A stretch of DNA of 8,608 bases from assembly GCA_900765125.1 (NCBI GenBank), contig CAAFQL010000216.1:1-8608 (forward strand), read 5' to 3'. The notes beneath the pieces are model-generated. The model ran no database searches, was not told the DNA's origin, and worked only from the letters and a program-made list of their open reading frames with translations. Below, piece by piece: positions 1 to 6,233 of this stretch; within the stretch, counting starts at the first letter, position 1, and each line of letters starts with the position of its first letter. This stretch comes from Oscillospiraceae bacterium. Lineage in GTDB: Bacteria > Bacillota > Clostridia > Oscillospirales > Ruminococcaceae. A program made the position numbers and the translations under genes.

Positions 1-1
1 C

Positions 2-310
2 GGTTATCCTGTTCGCCGTCAAGGTAGCTTTTTAGAAACAGAAAAATATCCGAACCATTTTTTCACATTCTGGAATATATCAGCGGATGGTGACGGGTTT
101 TATGATAACGCTGAACATTTCATAACATACGAATATGATGTAAATTTCTATTCTGTTGATCCAGAAAAGATTTACATTGTTTTAAGAGAAGTAAAGAAAC
201 GACTGCGGAATTGTGGTTTTGAATCATGGGGCGATGCTCACGATGTAGCGAGCGACGAACCTACACATAGTGGAAGAGGGATCACGGTTTCATATTTAAA
301 GGAGGAATAA
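2..310 (+). CDS. Partial tail terminator / tail completion-like protein (3' end)
   Basis: This frame is open from the window edge to TAA at 308-310 and gives the last 102 residues of a protein whose start lies upstream. The visible part begins GYPVRRQGS and has an aromatic patch (HFFTFWN), an EYDVNFYSVDP strand, a basic helix (LREVKKRLRN) and a closing DVASDEPTHSGRGITV segment. That pattern resembles small uncharacterised structural proteins encoded just before the major tail protein in Firmicutes siphophages. In the usual gene order this slot holds the tail terminator, which caps the head-proximal end of the tube and helps join tail to head. The role is therefore inferred mainly from position and size; a head-tail connector is the alternative. 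The final codons overlap the Shine-Dalgarno site of the next gene, whose ATG lies 2 bases past the stop, which suggests coupled translation. Confidence 0.72.
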   Translation, partial: GYPVRRQGSFLETEKYPNHFFTFWNISADGDGFYDNAEHFITYEYDVNFYSVDPEKIYIVLREVKKRLRNCGFESWGDAHDVASDEPTHSGRGITVSYLKEE

Positions 311-312
311 TT

Positions 313-978
313 ATGCCGGAAAGCAATGCAAACAGCATATTTGAATTTCGTGGAATTGAAGATCTGTACTTTGCAGAAATACTCAAAGATACAGAAACAG
401 AATACGAAACGGGTACGCCAAAGAGACTGAGTTATGTTGCAACAATTTCAAAAGAAGTTGAGACTTCAAGTGAAACTCATTTTTACGACAACAAGGGTAT
501 GATCGTAATCAACGCTAAAGGCGCTGAGACATTTACTCTTACTGTAGCACCGCCATCACTTGGCATTTTGGCTGAAATAACAGGACAGGCATTTGATGCA
601 AGCCTCGGCATGATGATAGAAGGTTCGATCAAGCCAAAAATGTTCGCAATAGGCTATAAGACAAAGGGTACTGACGGTTTCTGGAGATATGTATGGAAGT
701 ATAAGGGTCAGTTCGCTGTACCATCAGAAGAGGTAAGTACAGAATCCGACTCTATTGATACTACCAATACGGAGCTTACATATACGGCAGTATCAACGAT
801 TCATAAATTCCCATATACAAATACTCTTGGTGGTTCTGTAGCTTCAAACATTACAGACAATGCGTCCGGAATCGTAATTGATGAGCGTTATGGATTTATG
901 ACAGAAGATCTTAAGAATAAATGGCATGAATCTGTAAAGACACCGGAAGATATCAAGACTGCGATCAGCGGCTCATAA
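313..978 (+). CDS. Major tail tube protein, phi13-like family
   Basis: A 221-residue protein that should polymerise into stacked hexameric rings forming the tail tube. It looks like the phi13-type major tail protein family. An N-terminal FRGIEDLYFAEILKD segment (about residues 12-26) and a PKRLSYVATIS strand are followed by a GAETFTLTVAPPSLGILAEI core (about 69-90). Next come the family-typical FAIGYKTKGTDGFWRYVW(K)YKGQFAVPSEE region (about 111-140) and a Thr/Ser-rich C-terminal half. The length is normal for the family and no Ig-like C-terminal extension is present. The start is supported by an excellent Shine-Dalgarno site, aaaggagg at 298-305, 7 nt before the ATG and inside the end of the previous gene. 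It precedes the tail chaperone and tape measure genes, the standard siphophage order. The family call rests on recognised sequence pattern, not on a search. Confidence 0.9.
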   Translation: MPESNANSIFEFRGIEDLYFAEILKDTETEYETGTPKRLSYVATISKEVETSSETHFYDNKGMIVINAKGAETFTLTVAPPSLGILAEITGQAFDASLGMMIEGSIKPKMFAIGYKTKGTDGFWRYVWKYKGQFAVPSEEVSTESDSIDTTNTELTYTAVSTIHKFPYTNTLGGSVASNITDNASGIVIDERYGFMTEDLKNKWHESVKTPEDIKTAISGS

Positions 979-1001
979 TTTAAATCTGGAGGATATAAAA
1001 C

Positions 1002-1325
1002 ATGGAATTGACACTGAATATTTATAAGGACGGCAAGGAAGTTGAAAAGACTTATAAGGCTTCTGAATTTGATCTGATGTGGGGAACTATTGAAGATCTT
1101 ATTTCAATAATCGATATTGATAAGCTTGAAGATGAGGCCGAACTTGCCAAAATGTTTTTTGGAGTACTGCCGCAAGTCAAGCCACTGCTGAAAGAAATTT
1201 TCCCCGGACTTACTGATTCTGAAATAAGAAAAACCAAAGCCAAAGAGCTGGTACCAGTGTTTATAAGCTCATTAAAATATGCGTTTTATGAAATAGGAAG
1301 AATTGAGAATAAATCGGGAAACTGA
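1002..1325 (+). CDS. Tail assembly chaperone, short form (gpG-like)
   Basis: A 107-residue acidic protein in the slot between major tail protein and tape measure, where siphophages encode the lambda gpG-type tail assembly chaperone. It opens with a beta-like MELTLNIYKDGKEVEKTYKA segment, followed by DLMWGTIEDLISIIDIDKL (about residues 24-42), LAKMFFGVLPQVKPLLKEIFPGL (about 48-70) and a KAKELVPVFISSLKYAF helix (about 79-95). These match the pattern of Firmicutes phage tail assembly chaperones. In lambda the short form binds the tape measure and keeps it soluble before tube polymerisation. The Shine-Dalgarno site ggagg (988-992) is 9 nt before the ATG. The TGA at 1323-1325 immediately follows a GGGAAAC slippery heptamer, and the -1 frame continues to 1543, so this is the unshifted and presumably more abundant product. 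Function is inferred from position, pattern and the frameshift architecture. Confidence 0.86.
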   Translation: MELTLNIYKDGKEVEKTYKASEFDLMWGTIEDLISIIDIDKLEDEAELAKMFFGVLPQVKPLLKEIFPGLTDSEIRKTKAKELVPVFISSLKYAFYEIGRIENKSGN

Positions 1326-1543
1326 TCGAGGACGGAGATCAGCCGTCCTTTTACGAAAGTCTCTTTGATATTACGGTGTCATTATGTGAGAGGTTCACGG
1401 ATTTAAACCCTATAAAGCTTAGAATGTATCCGGCGCATGAAGTTATTACACTTGTGCGCCGCACGTTAGATTATACTGAGCAGAAAAAGCGGAAGAAAAA
1501 ACCTCGAAAAATAATGCGTCCTGCTCCTGACACATGGTTTTAA
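1002..1543 (+). CDS. Tail assembly chaperone, -1 frameshifted long form (gpGT-like)
   Basis: This is the fusion product of the chaperone gene, about 180 residues: the 107 residues of the short form, then 73 residues read in the -1 frame from CTG at 1322 to TAA at 1541-1543. The -1 frame has stops at 1289-1291, 1304-1306 and 1310-1312 and opens only from 1313, so the shift must happen between 1313 and 1325. The heptamer G GGA AAC at 1316-1322 sits exactly there in the correct phase. The T portion starts LIEDGDQPSFYESLFD, contains LNPIKLRMYPAHEV, and ends in a strongly basic stretch (KKRKKKPRK) before PDTWF. It has no usable start of its own: ATG 1424 and GTG 1376 lack a Shine-Dalgarno and would truncate it. 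In lambda the T domain recruits tube subunits to the tape measure-chaperone complex. The stop codon overlaps the tape measure ribosome site. The shift itself is inferred, though the sequence case is strong. Confidence 0.85.
1316..1350 (+). promoter_or_regulatory. Programmed -1 ribosomal frameshift signal (slippery heptamer plus hairpin)
   Basis: GGGAAAC at 1316-1322 fits the X_XXY_YYZ rule in the frame of the upstream gene (tcG GGA AAC, then TGA). After slipping, both tRNAs can re-pair on GGG and AAA. Downstream, aggacgg (1329-1335) pairs perfectly with ccgtcct (1343-1349) around a 7-nt loop, with a possible extra G-U pair at 1328/1350. The spacer between heptamer and stem is 6 nt, within the usual range for a stimulatory element. 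Site, spacing, stem and an open -1 frame agree. The zero-frame stop directly after the heptamer sets the short product's end. Confidence 0.87.
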
Positions 1544-1551
1544 GGCGGTGA
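1542..1551 (+). promoter_or_regulatory. Ribosome binding site of the tape measure gene
   Basis: The string aaggcggtga differs by one base from the full complement of the 16S rRNA 3' end (AAGGAGGTGA). It starts inside the TAA that ends the frameshifted chaperone, and its core lies 7 nt before ATG 1556. Ribosomes that complete the long chaperone therefore finish directly on this site, whereas those making the short form stop about 220 bases earlier. Coupling between frameshifting and tape measure translation is possible but inferred. Confidence 0.75.
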
Positions 1552-1555
1552 ATAT

Positions 1556-4500
1556 ATGGCAAAAAAGACAACTGAAACTACAACAAAATTTAAAGTTGAT
1601 ATATCCGAATTAAAAAAAGAACTGCGAGATGCTAATAGAGCAATTATGCTTACCAATTCAGAATTTAAAAATTCTGTTGCTGGTATGGATGATTGGAGAG
1701 ATTCTGCTGATGGAGTAAGTGCTAAGATCACGCAGCTTACAGATGTAAATAAAAATTATAGTAAAATTCTTGAAGAAGTTTCCAAACGCTATGAAGATGT
1801 TGTGGAAGAAGAAGGCGAGGAGTCTGAATCAGCACAAAATCTGAAAATACGAATGAATAATCTGGAAGCTGCTATCAAGGGTAATAAAACCGCTATTGAC
1901 AAATATACTCGTCAATTAAGTGATATGGAATCAGAAGCAGATATTGCGAAAAATACTGCTGATGATTTATCTGATAGCTTCGAAGATAATAGAACGGCGT
2001 CACAGAAACTTCAAGATGAGATAAAGGATCAGAAGAAACAGCTTAATAATCTTAAAACTGAATATTCAGATGTAGCATTAGAGCAAGGTAAAGATTCTGA
2101 TGCTGCAAAAGAATTGCAAGGCAAAATTTCTTTGCTAAATTACGAACTTGAATCGAATGAGAAAAAGTTGTCTGATTCTGCATATGCTGCTGAAAATTTT
2201 TCTGATAATATAAAAGATGCAGATGGTTTAGCAAATAATGTTTCAAATGCCACTGAGAACTTGTCTGACAATATAAAAAAAGTAGATGATACAGCAAGCA
2301 ATTCAGCAAGCGGCGGTATTTCTTCTTTTAAAATAGCACTCGGTAAATTGGCAGCAGATGGAATATCAGCTATAATTGGTGCGTTAAAAGATATGGTCAC
2401 AGAGCTTGTAAATGTTGAAGGTGTTTATGATAACTTTCAGATTCAAACAGGTGCAAGCACTGCTGAAATGGGAAAGTTTCAGACACAGATAGATGATATA
2501 TACAAGAGCGGTGCAGGTGAAAGCATTGAGGATATTTCAAGTGCAATGGCAAACGTTGCACAGAACACAAAAGAAGTTGACCCAAGTAAAATAAAAGATC
2601 TAACAGAAAACGCTATTACATTAAGAGATTCATTTGGATTTGATGTTCAGGAATCCATGCGAGCAGTAAATATGCTTATGGATCAGTTTGGTATTACAGG
2701 CGAAGAAGCATTTAATCTGATAGTTCAGGGCGCTCAAAATGGACTTGATAAAAACGGTGATCTTCTTGATTCTATAAATGAATATGCTGTTCATTACAAA
2801 CAGCTTGGATATGATGCAGATGATTTCTTTAATTCTCTTGCTAATGGTACAGAAGCAGGTACATTCAGCGTTGATAAGTTAGGCGATGCCATGAAAGAAT
2901 TTGGCATAAGAACAAAAGACACTGCTACAAGTACTGTTGAGGGTTTTGAACTTCTCGGATATAGTTCTGGAGCAGCAGCGGAAGAGATCTCAAAAACACA
3001 AACAGAAATTGAAAAGCTTGAGAAGAATCTTCAATATGCTCAAATGGAGCAAGAAGGATTTAATGAGAAAACAAGTGAATTGACTCGACTTAAAAATGCT
3101 GAAAAAATCGAAGAGTATTCTGTTGCACTTGAAGATGCTAAGAGCAGACTTTCTGATTTAAAAACTGAGAGTAATGATTCTCGTGGCAGTATTCAGGCGT
3201 TGCAGGATAAATTTGCTGAGGGTGGAGAAGCTGCACAAGCAGCAACAAGAGAAGTTTTAGCGGCTTTATTTGAGATGGACGATAAAGTCAAGCAAAATCA
3301 AGCCGGAGTTGATCTTTTTGGTACTATGTGGGAAGATCTTGGTATTGAGGGTGTAAAGGCTCTTATGGATACCAACGGTGAACTTACTGCTTCTAAAGAA
3401 AGCATGGAAGAGATAACAAAGATCAAGTATGATAATGTTACTACTGAAATCGCATCTATTGGCAGAACATTCAAAACAGATGTATTAGCTCCTATCGTAC
3501 AAAAAGCTTTACCGAGTATAAAAAAAGCGTTGGAATGGGTAACTGATAATCTTGATGATCTTGTTTCTTATGGTAAAACTATTGCAACTGCTATGGCAAC
3601 GGCATTTGCAGTAAAAAAGGTAATTAAGTTTGGATCAACTGCTGTTAAGACCATAAAAGAGATAAAGACAGCTACTACAGCTTTTAAATTATCAAGTGTA
3701 GCAGGAATTGTGGAAACTGCTATAAGTGGTATTATTGGCGGTGTTGTTTCACTTGGATTGAAATACAAAGAATTATCTGATGAACACGCTGCGGCGATGG
3801 AAGAAATGCGTGAAAAAGCACGTAATCTTACAGAAGCACAGCAGGAACAGCGTGATGCTCTTCAAGAAACTGCTGAAGAATGGAATAATTTACAGGAATC
3901 AAGTAAAACATCGGCTCAATCTGCTGATCAACGTGTTAAAGATCTTAGTGAAAGCCTTCTGGAACTTGTCAATGCCGATGGAACTATAAAGAAAGGCTCA
4001 GAGGAAAAAGTTACAGGCATTATTGATGAAATAAATTCTCTTACAGGTTCATGCCTTGGTCTTTCCGATAATCTCATCACAAAAAATGATGAAGTGCTTG
4101 GTAGCTATGATAAGTTGGAACAATCGCTTGATAATATAATTCAGAAAAATACTGTACTAAGCTATATTGATGCATACAAAGATCAGTATGAAACTGCATT
4201 GGGCGAAGTAAGTAATAGAGAAAAAGATTTAAAAGATGCTATGTATGCTATAGAAACCGAGAGGGGAAAACGAGAAGCTGCACAGAGAGAATTTTCAGAG
4301 GGTTACAGATTGCATCAAAGCGGTGATAAAGAATTTGCTGAATGGGACTACTTTAATCGTCTTGCAGAGATGCAAAATACTATATCCGATTCTCTTGAAA
4401 GAGAGAAAGAATTACGCAAGAGTCTTATTGTGGCAGAAACTAATCAGGCGGAGCAGAATTCTATGATGGATAATTATTCTACACTTCTTGCTCTTGCTGA

Positions 4501-5377
4501 ACAAGAAAATTATGAAGAGGCAGATGAGATAATTCAAAAGCTTAATCATGGATTTATTGATGCTGCAAGCGCACCTGTGGAAGTTTTGAGAGAACAGTAT
4601 AAAGCGGCAGAACAAGAATATTCAGAACTAAGAGCTCTTAGACAAAAAAACAGTAAAGCAGTTTCAGAGGAAAGGCTTGAAGATGCAAGAACCTATAGTG
4701 AACTTACTAAGAAAGAATATGAACTTGCCGTGGAAGGTGTTGCAGAATCTATAAATAATGGAAAGCCTTTAGTAAATAGTGCTTCAAACAGTCTTGGCGA
4801 AGAAATGCTTAATGCATATACTGATTCATTGAAGAAGAATCTTTACTTAGCGTATGATGCTGCAACTGACATTTCTGATGAAACCAGAGATGCACTTAAA
4901 ACGTTAGATCCAAATGATATTGGTCGCTGGATAGATCAGGGAGTAGCTGACGGAATAATAGATAATCAATGGAAAGTACAAAATGCCGCCGCCGCAGTAA
5001 GTTCCGGTGTAGATGCTATGATCAGAAATATTTTTGGTATAGCCAGTCCATCAAAAGTCATGAAAAAATATGGTGGTTTTATTGCAGAAGGACTTTCAAT
5101 TGGCATTTCCAACGGTGTAAAAGATGTCGTGAAGTCGGCTAAAAATATGAGCAACAAAGCACTGTCAGCTCTTAAAACAGATCTGAATATAAACGGTATA
5201 GCATCAAATTTATCTGGTGTTGCCAATCAGCTAAACGAGAAAGCAGATGGAATAAGAAGCAGTGGTAACATCATAAATAACTACACATTCAACCAGACAA
5301 ATAATAGTCCAAAGGCTCTTTCAAATTTTGATATTTACAGACAGTCTAAAAATCTTCTTAATGCAAAGGGGGCGTAA
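1556..5377 (+). CDS. Tail tape measure protein (TP901-type core)
   Basis: At 1273 residues this is the longest gene of the window. It should act as the ruler around which tube subunits polymerise, then leave the tail during DNA ejection. Residues about 1-250 are charged and coiled-coil-like, with a small internal repeat (212-223 and 233-244). A TP901-type core follows from about residue 290: an FQIQTGAS start, SIEDISSAMANVAQ, LMDQFGITGEEAFNLIVQGAQNGL and GTFSVDKLGDAMKEFGI. It then resumes after a coiled-coil stretch (about 475-540) with MDDKVKQNQAGVDLFGTMWEDLG. Hydrophobic or amphipathic stretches lie near 254-281, 671-692 and 713-734, as is common in proteins that later insert into host membrane. 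A long helical region (740-1060) leads to the typical C-terminal FGIASPSKVMKKYGGFIAEG (about 1160-1179) and SPKALSNFDIYRQ (about 1251-1263). No lysozyme or peptidase domain was recognised. Start ATG 1556 has a near-perfect Shine-Dalgarno. Confidence 0.95.
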   Translation: MAKKTTETTTKFKVDISELKKELRDANRAIMLTNSEFKNSVAGMDDWRDSADGVSAKITQLTDVNKNYSKILEEVSKRYEDVVEEEGEESESAQNLKIRMNNLEAAIKGNKTAIDKYTRQLSDMESEADIAKNTADDLSDSFEDNRTASQKLQDEIKDQKKQLNNLKTEYSDVALEQGKDSDAAKELQGKISLLNYELESNEKKLSDSAYAAENFSDNIKDADGLANNVSNATENLSDNIKKVDDTASNSASGGISSFKIALGKLAADGISAIIGALKDMVTELVNVEGVYDNFQIQTGASTAEMGKFQTQIDDIYKSGAGESIEDISSAMANVAQNTKEVDPSKIKDLTENAITLRDSFGFDVQESMRAVNMLMDQFGITGEEAFNLIVQGAQNGLDKNGDLLDSINEYAVHYKQLGYDADDFFNSLANGTEAGTFSVDKLGDAMKEFGIRTKDTATSTVEGFELLGYSSGAAAEEISKTQTEIEKLEKNLQYAQMEQEGFNEKTSELTRLKNAEKIEEYSVALEDAKSRLSDLKTESNDSRGSIQALQDKFAEGGEAAQAATREVLAALFEMDDKVKQNQAGVDLFGTMWEDLGIEGVKALMDTNGELTASKESMEEITKIKYDNVTTEIASIGRTFKTDVLAPIVQKALPSIKKALEWVTDNLDDLVSYGKTIATAMATAFAVKKVIKFGSTAVKTIKEIKTATTAFKLSSVAGIVETAISGIIGGVVSLGLKYKELSDEHAAAMEEMREKARNLTEAQQEQRDALQETAEEWNNLQESSKTSAQSADQRVKDLSESLLELVNADGTIKKGSEEKVTGIIDEINSLTGSCLGLSDNLITKNDEVLGSYDKLEQSLDNIIQKNTVLSYIDAYKDQYETALGEVSNREKDLKDAMYAIETERGKREAAQREFSEGYRLHQSGDKEFAEWDYFNRLAEMQNTISDSLEREKELRKSLIVAETNQAEQNSMMDNYSTLLALAEQENYEEADEIIQKLNHGFIDAASAPVEVLREQYKAAEQEYSELRALRQKNSKAVSEERLEDARTYSELTKKEYELAVEGVAESINNGKPLVNSASNSLGEEMLNAYTDSLKKNLYLAYDAATDISDETRDALKTLDPNDIGRWIDQGVADGIIDNQWKVQNAAAAVSSGVDAMIRNIFGIASPSKVMKKYGGFIAEGLSIGISNGVKDVVKSAKNMSNKALSALKTDLNINGIASNLSGVANQLNEKADGIRSSGNIINNYTFNQTNNSPKALSNFDIYRQSKNLLNAKGA
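2189..2287 (+). repeat. Short tandem-type protein repeat in the tape measure N-terminal region
   Basis: Residues 212-223 (AENFSDNIKDAD) and 233-244 (TENLSDNIKKVD) of the tape measure are near copies spaced 21 residues (63 nt) apart. The DNA is similar but diverged at several codon positions (for example gaaaatttttctgataat versus gagaacttgtctgacaat), so an old duplication or helical periodicity is more likely than a recent repeat. Confidence 0.5.
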
Positions 5378-5380
5378 TTT

Positions 5381-6229
5381 ATGTATTTTGTCAAAACCAA
5401 TACTATTGATTTTGCAAACGATAAAAATTTTTGCATTTACAAAATAGATGGATTATGCCCGCCATCAGCCGCATTGAATTTTAGCACAATTGCAAATGTA
5501 GACGGCAAAGTCTATAACTCAGGAAGAATCAATGAAAGAAACATAGTTCTTTACATCAAGATATATCCAGATGTAGAAACTAACCGCAACATTTTGTATC
5601 AGCATTTCCCTATAGGTCAAAAGATACGTCTTTTCTATAAGAATGGTATTCACAATGTATATATAGATGGCTATGTAGAAACATTTGAGTGTGATTTTTT
5701 TACAAATAACGAAGTTGCGCAAATTTCTATCATCTGCAATGACCCGTATTTCAAAACGGTCAATAGAGAATCTGTTACATTATCTGTTGTTCAATCGTAT
5801 TTTGAATTTCCGTTTTCTATACCTATGGGTGATCCTATTGTGATTTCTGATAGAAATTTCTACGTATCTAAAACGCTGAATCCCGGTCTTATACCAACAG
5901 GTATAATAGCAGAATTTGAATCTATAGGCGATGGCGTGCGTAATCCATGGCTAACAAATACAACTACTAATCAAACGCTAAAACTGATCGGTTCAGATGG
6001 CGAACTCGATATCGGAGAAAAAATAATCGTAAATACCAATAAACATAATTTGTCTATTACAAAGGTATTTGCAGACGGCAGTACAAAAAATATTTTGAAC
6101 GCAATGGATGAAAACTTTCAATGGATACAGCTTGTGCCCGGAGATAATAACTTAAGATATGGAGCAGATCGAAATGTTGAGAATCTGATCGTAACTATAA
6201 GCTTTGAGAAGCTTTTGTTGGGAGTGTAA
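5381..6229 (+). CDS. Distal tail protein (Dit-like)
   Basis: A 282-residue protein matching the pattern of siphophage distal tail proteins, which form the ring joining the tube end to the baseplate. The N-terminal part has GRINERNIVLYIKIYPDVE and RNILYQHFPIGQKIRLFYKNG (about residues 48-89), then the hallmark YIDGYVETFECDFFTNNEVAQISIICNDPYF (about 94-124). The C-terminal half looks like the galectin-like domain of this family: GDPIVISDRNF and a GLIPTGIIAEFES segment around 150-181, then IIVNTNKHNLSI, WIQLVPGDNNLRYGA and a terminal LLLGV. Its start lies 3 bases after the tape measure stop, with aaaggggg at 5365-5372 as the ribosome site inside the tape measure's last codons. Position between tape measure and the Gp37-like hub is the standard one. 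No receptor-binding insertion is visible. Confidence 0.88.
   Translation: MYFVKTNTIDFANDKNFCIYKIDGLCPPSAALNFSTIANVDGKVYNSGRINERNIVLYIKIYPDVETNRNILYQHFPIGQKIRLFYKNGIHNVYIDGYVETFECDFFTNNEVAQISIICNDPYFKTVNRESVTLSVVQSYFEFPFSIPMGDPIVISDRNFYVSKTLNPGLIPTGIIAEFESIGDGVRNPWLTNTTTNQTLKLIGSDGELDIGEKIIVNTNKHNLSITKVFADGSTKNILNAMDENFQWIQLVPGDNNLRYGADRNVENLIVTISFEKLLLGV
6220..6224 (+). promoter_or_regulatory. Ribosome binding site that decides a TTG start
   Basis: GGGAG at 6220-6224, inside the last codons of the distal tail gene, lies 9 nt before TTG 6234. It has no comparable match for the upstream in-frame TTG at 6204. It therefore supports translation from TTG 6234, just after the previous stop (6227-6229). 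Confidence 0.65.
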
Positions 6230-6233
6230 TGTT

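Noticed and set aside
313..978. Contractile-tail (myovirus) tube protein with a sheath gene nearby
   Set aside because: No sheath gene is present, and the order tube, G/GT, tape measure, Dit, Gp37-like hub is that of non-contractile siphophages.
1052..1243. Minus-strand open frame opposite the chaperone gene
   Set aside because: It lies wholly opposite a recognisable gene, has no ribosome site or family pattern, and is an antisense shadow. The same applies to the other minus-strand frames opposite the tape measure, Dit and the last gene.
1322..1348. A classical H-type pseudoknot formed by the stems 1322-1327/1337-1342 and 1330-1335/1343-1348
   Set aside because: There are zero unpaired bases between 1342 and 1343, so the loop that must span the first 6-bp stem cannot exist. 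The stems are better treated as alternatives.
1329..1352. Intrinsic transcription terminator (GC-rich stem followed by tttt)
   Set aside because: The T run is only four bases, the structure is inside a coding region ahead of the essential tape measure gene, and the frameshift role explains it better.
1376..1543. Independent gene for the T segment starting at GTG 1376 or ATG 1424
   Set aside because: Neither has a Shine-Dalgarno, and ATG 1424 falls inside the LNPIKLRMYPAHEV block. The slippery site explains the frame change.
3780..3989. Plus-strand 69-residue frame inside the tape measure
   Set aside because: It is out of frame with a well-supported gene and its composition looks like a shadow of the coiled-coil codons.
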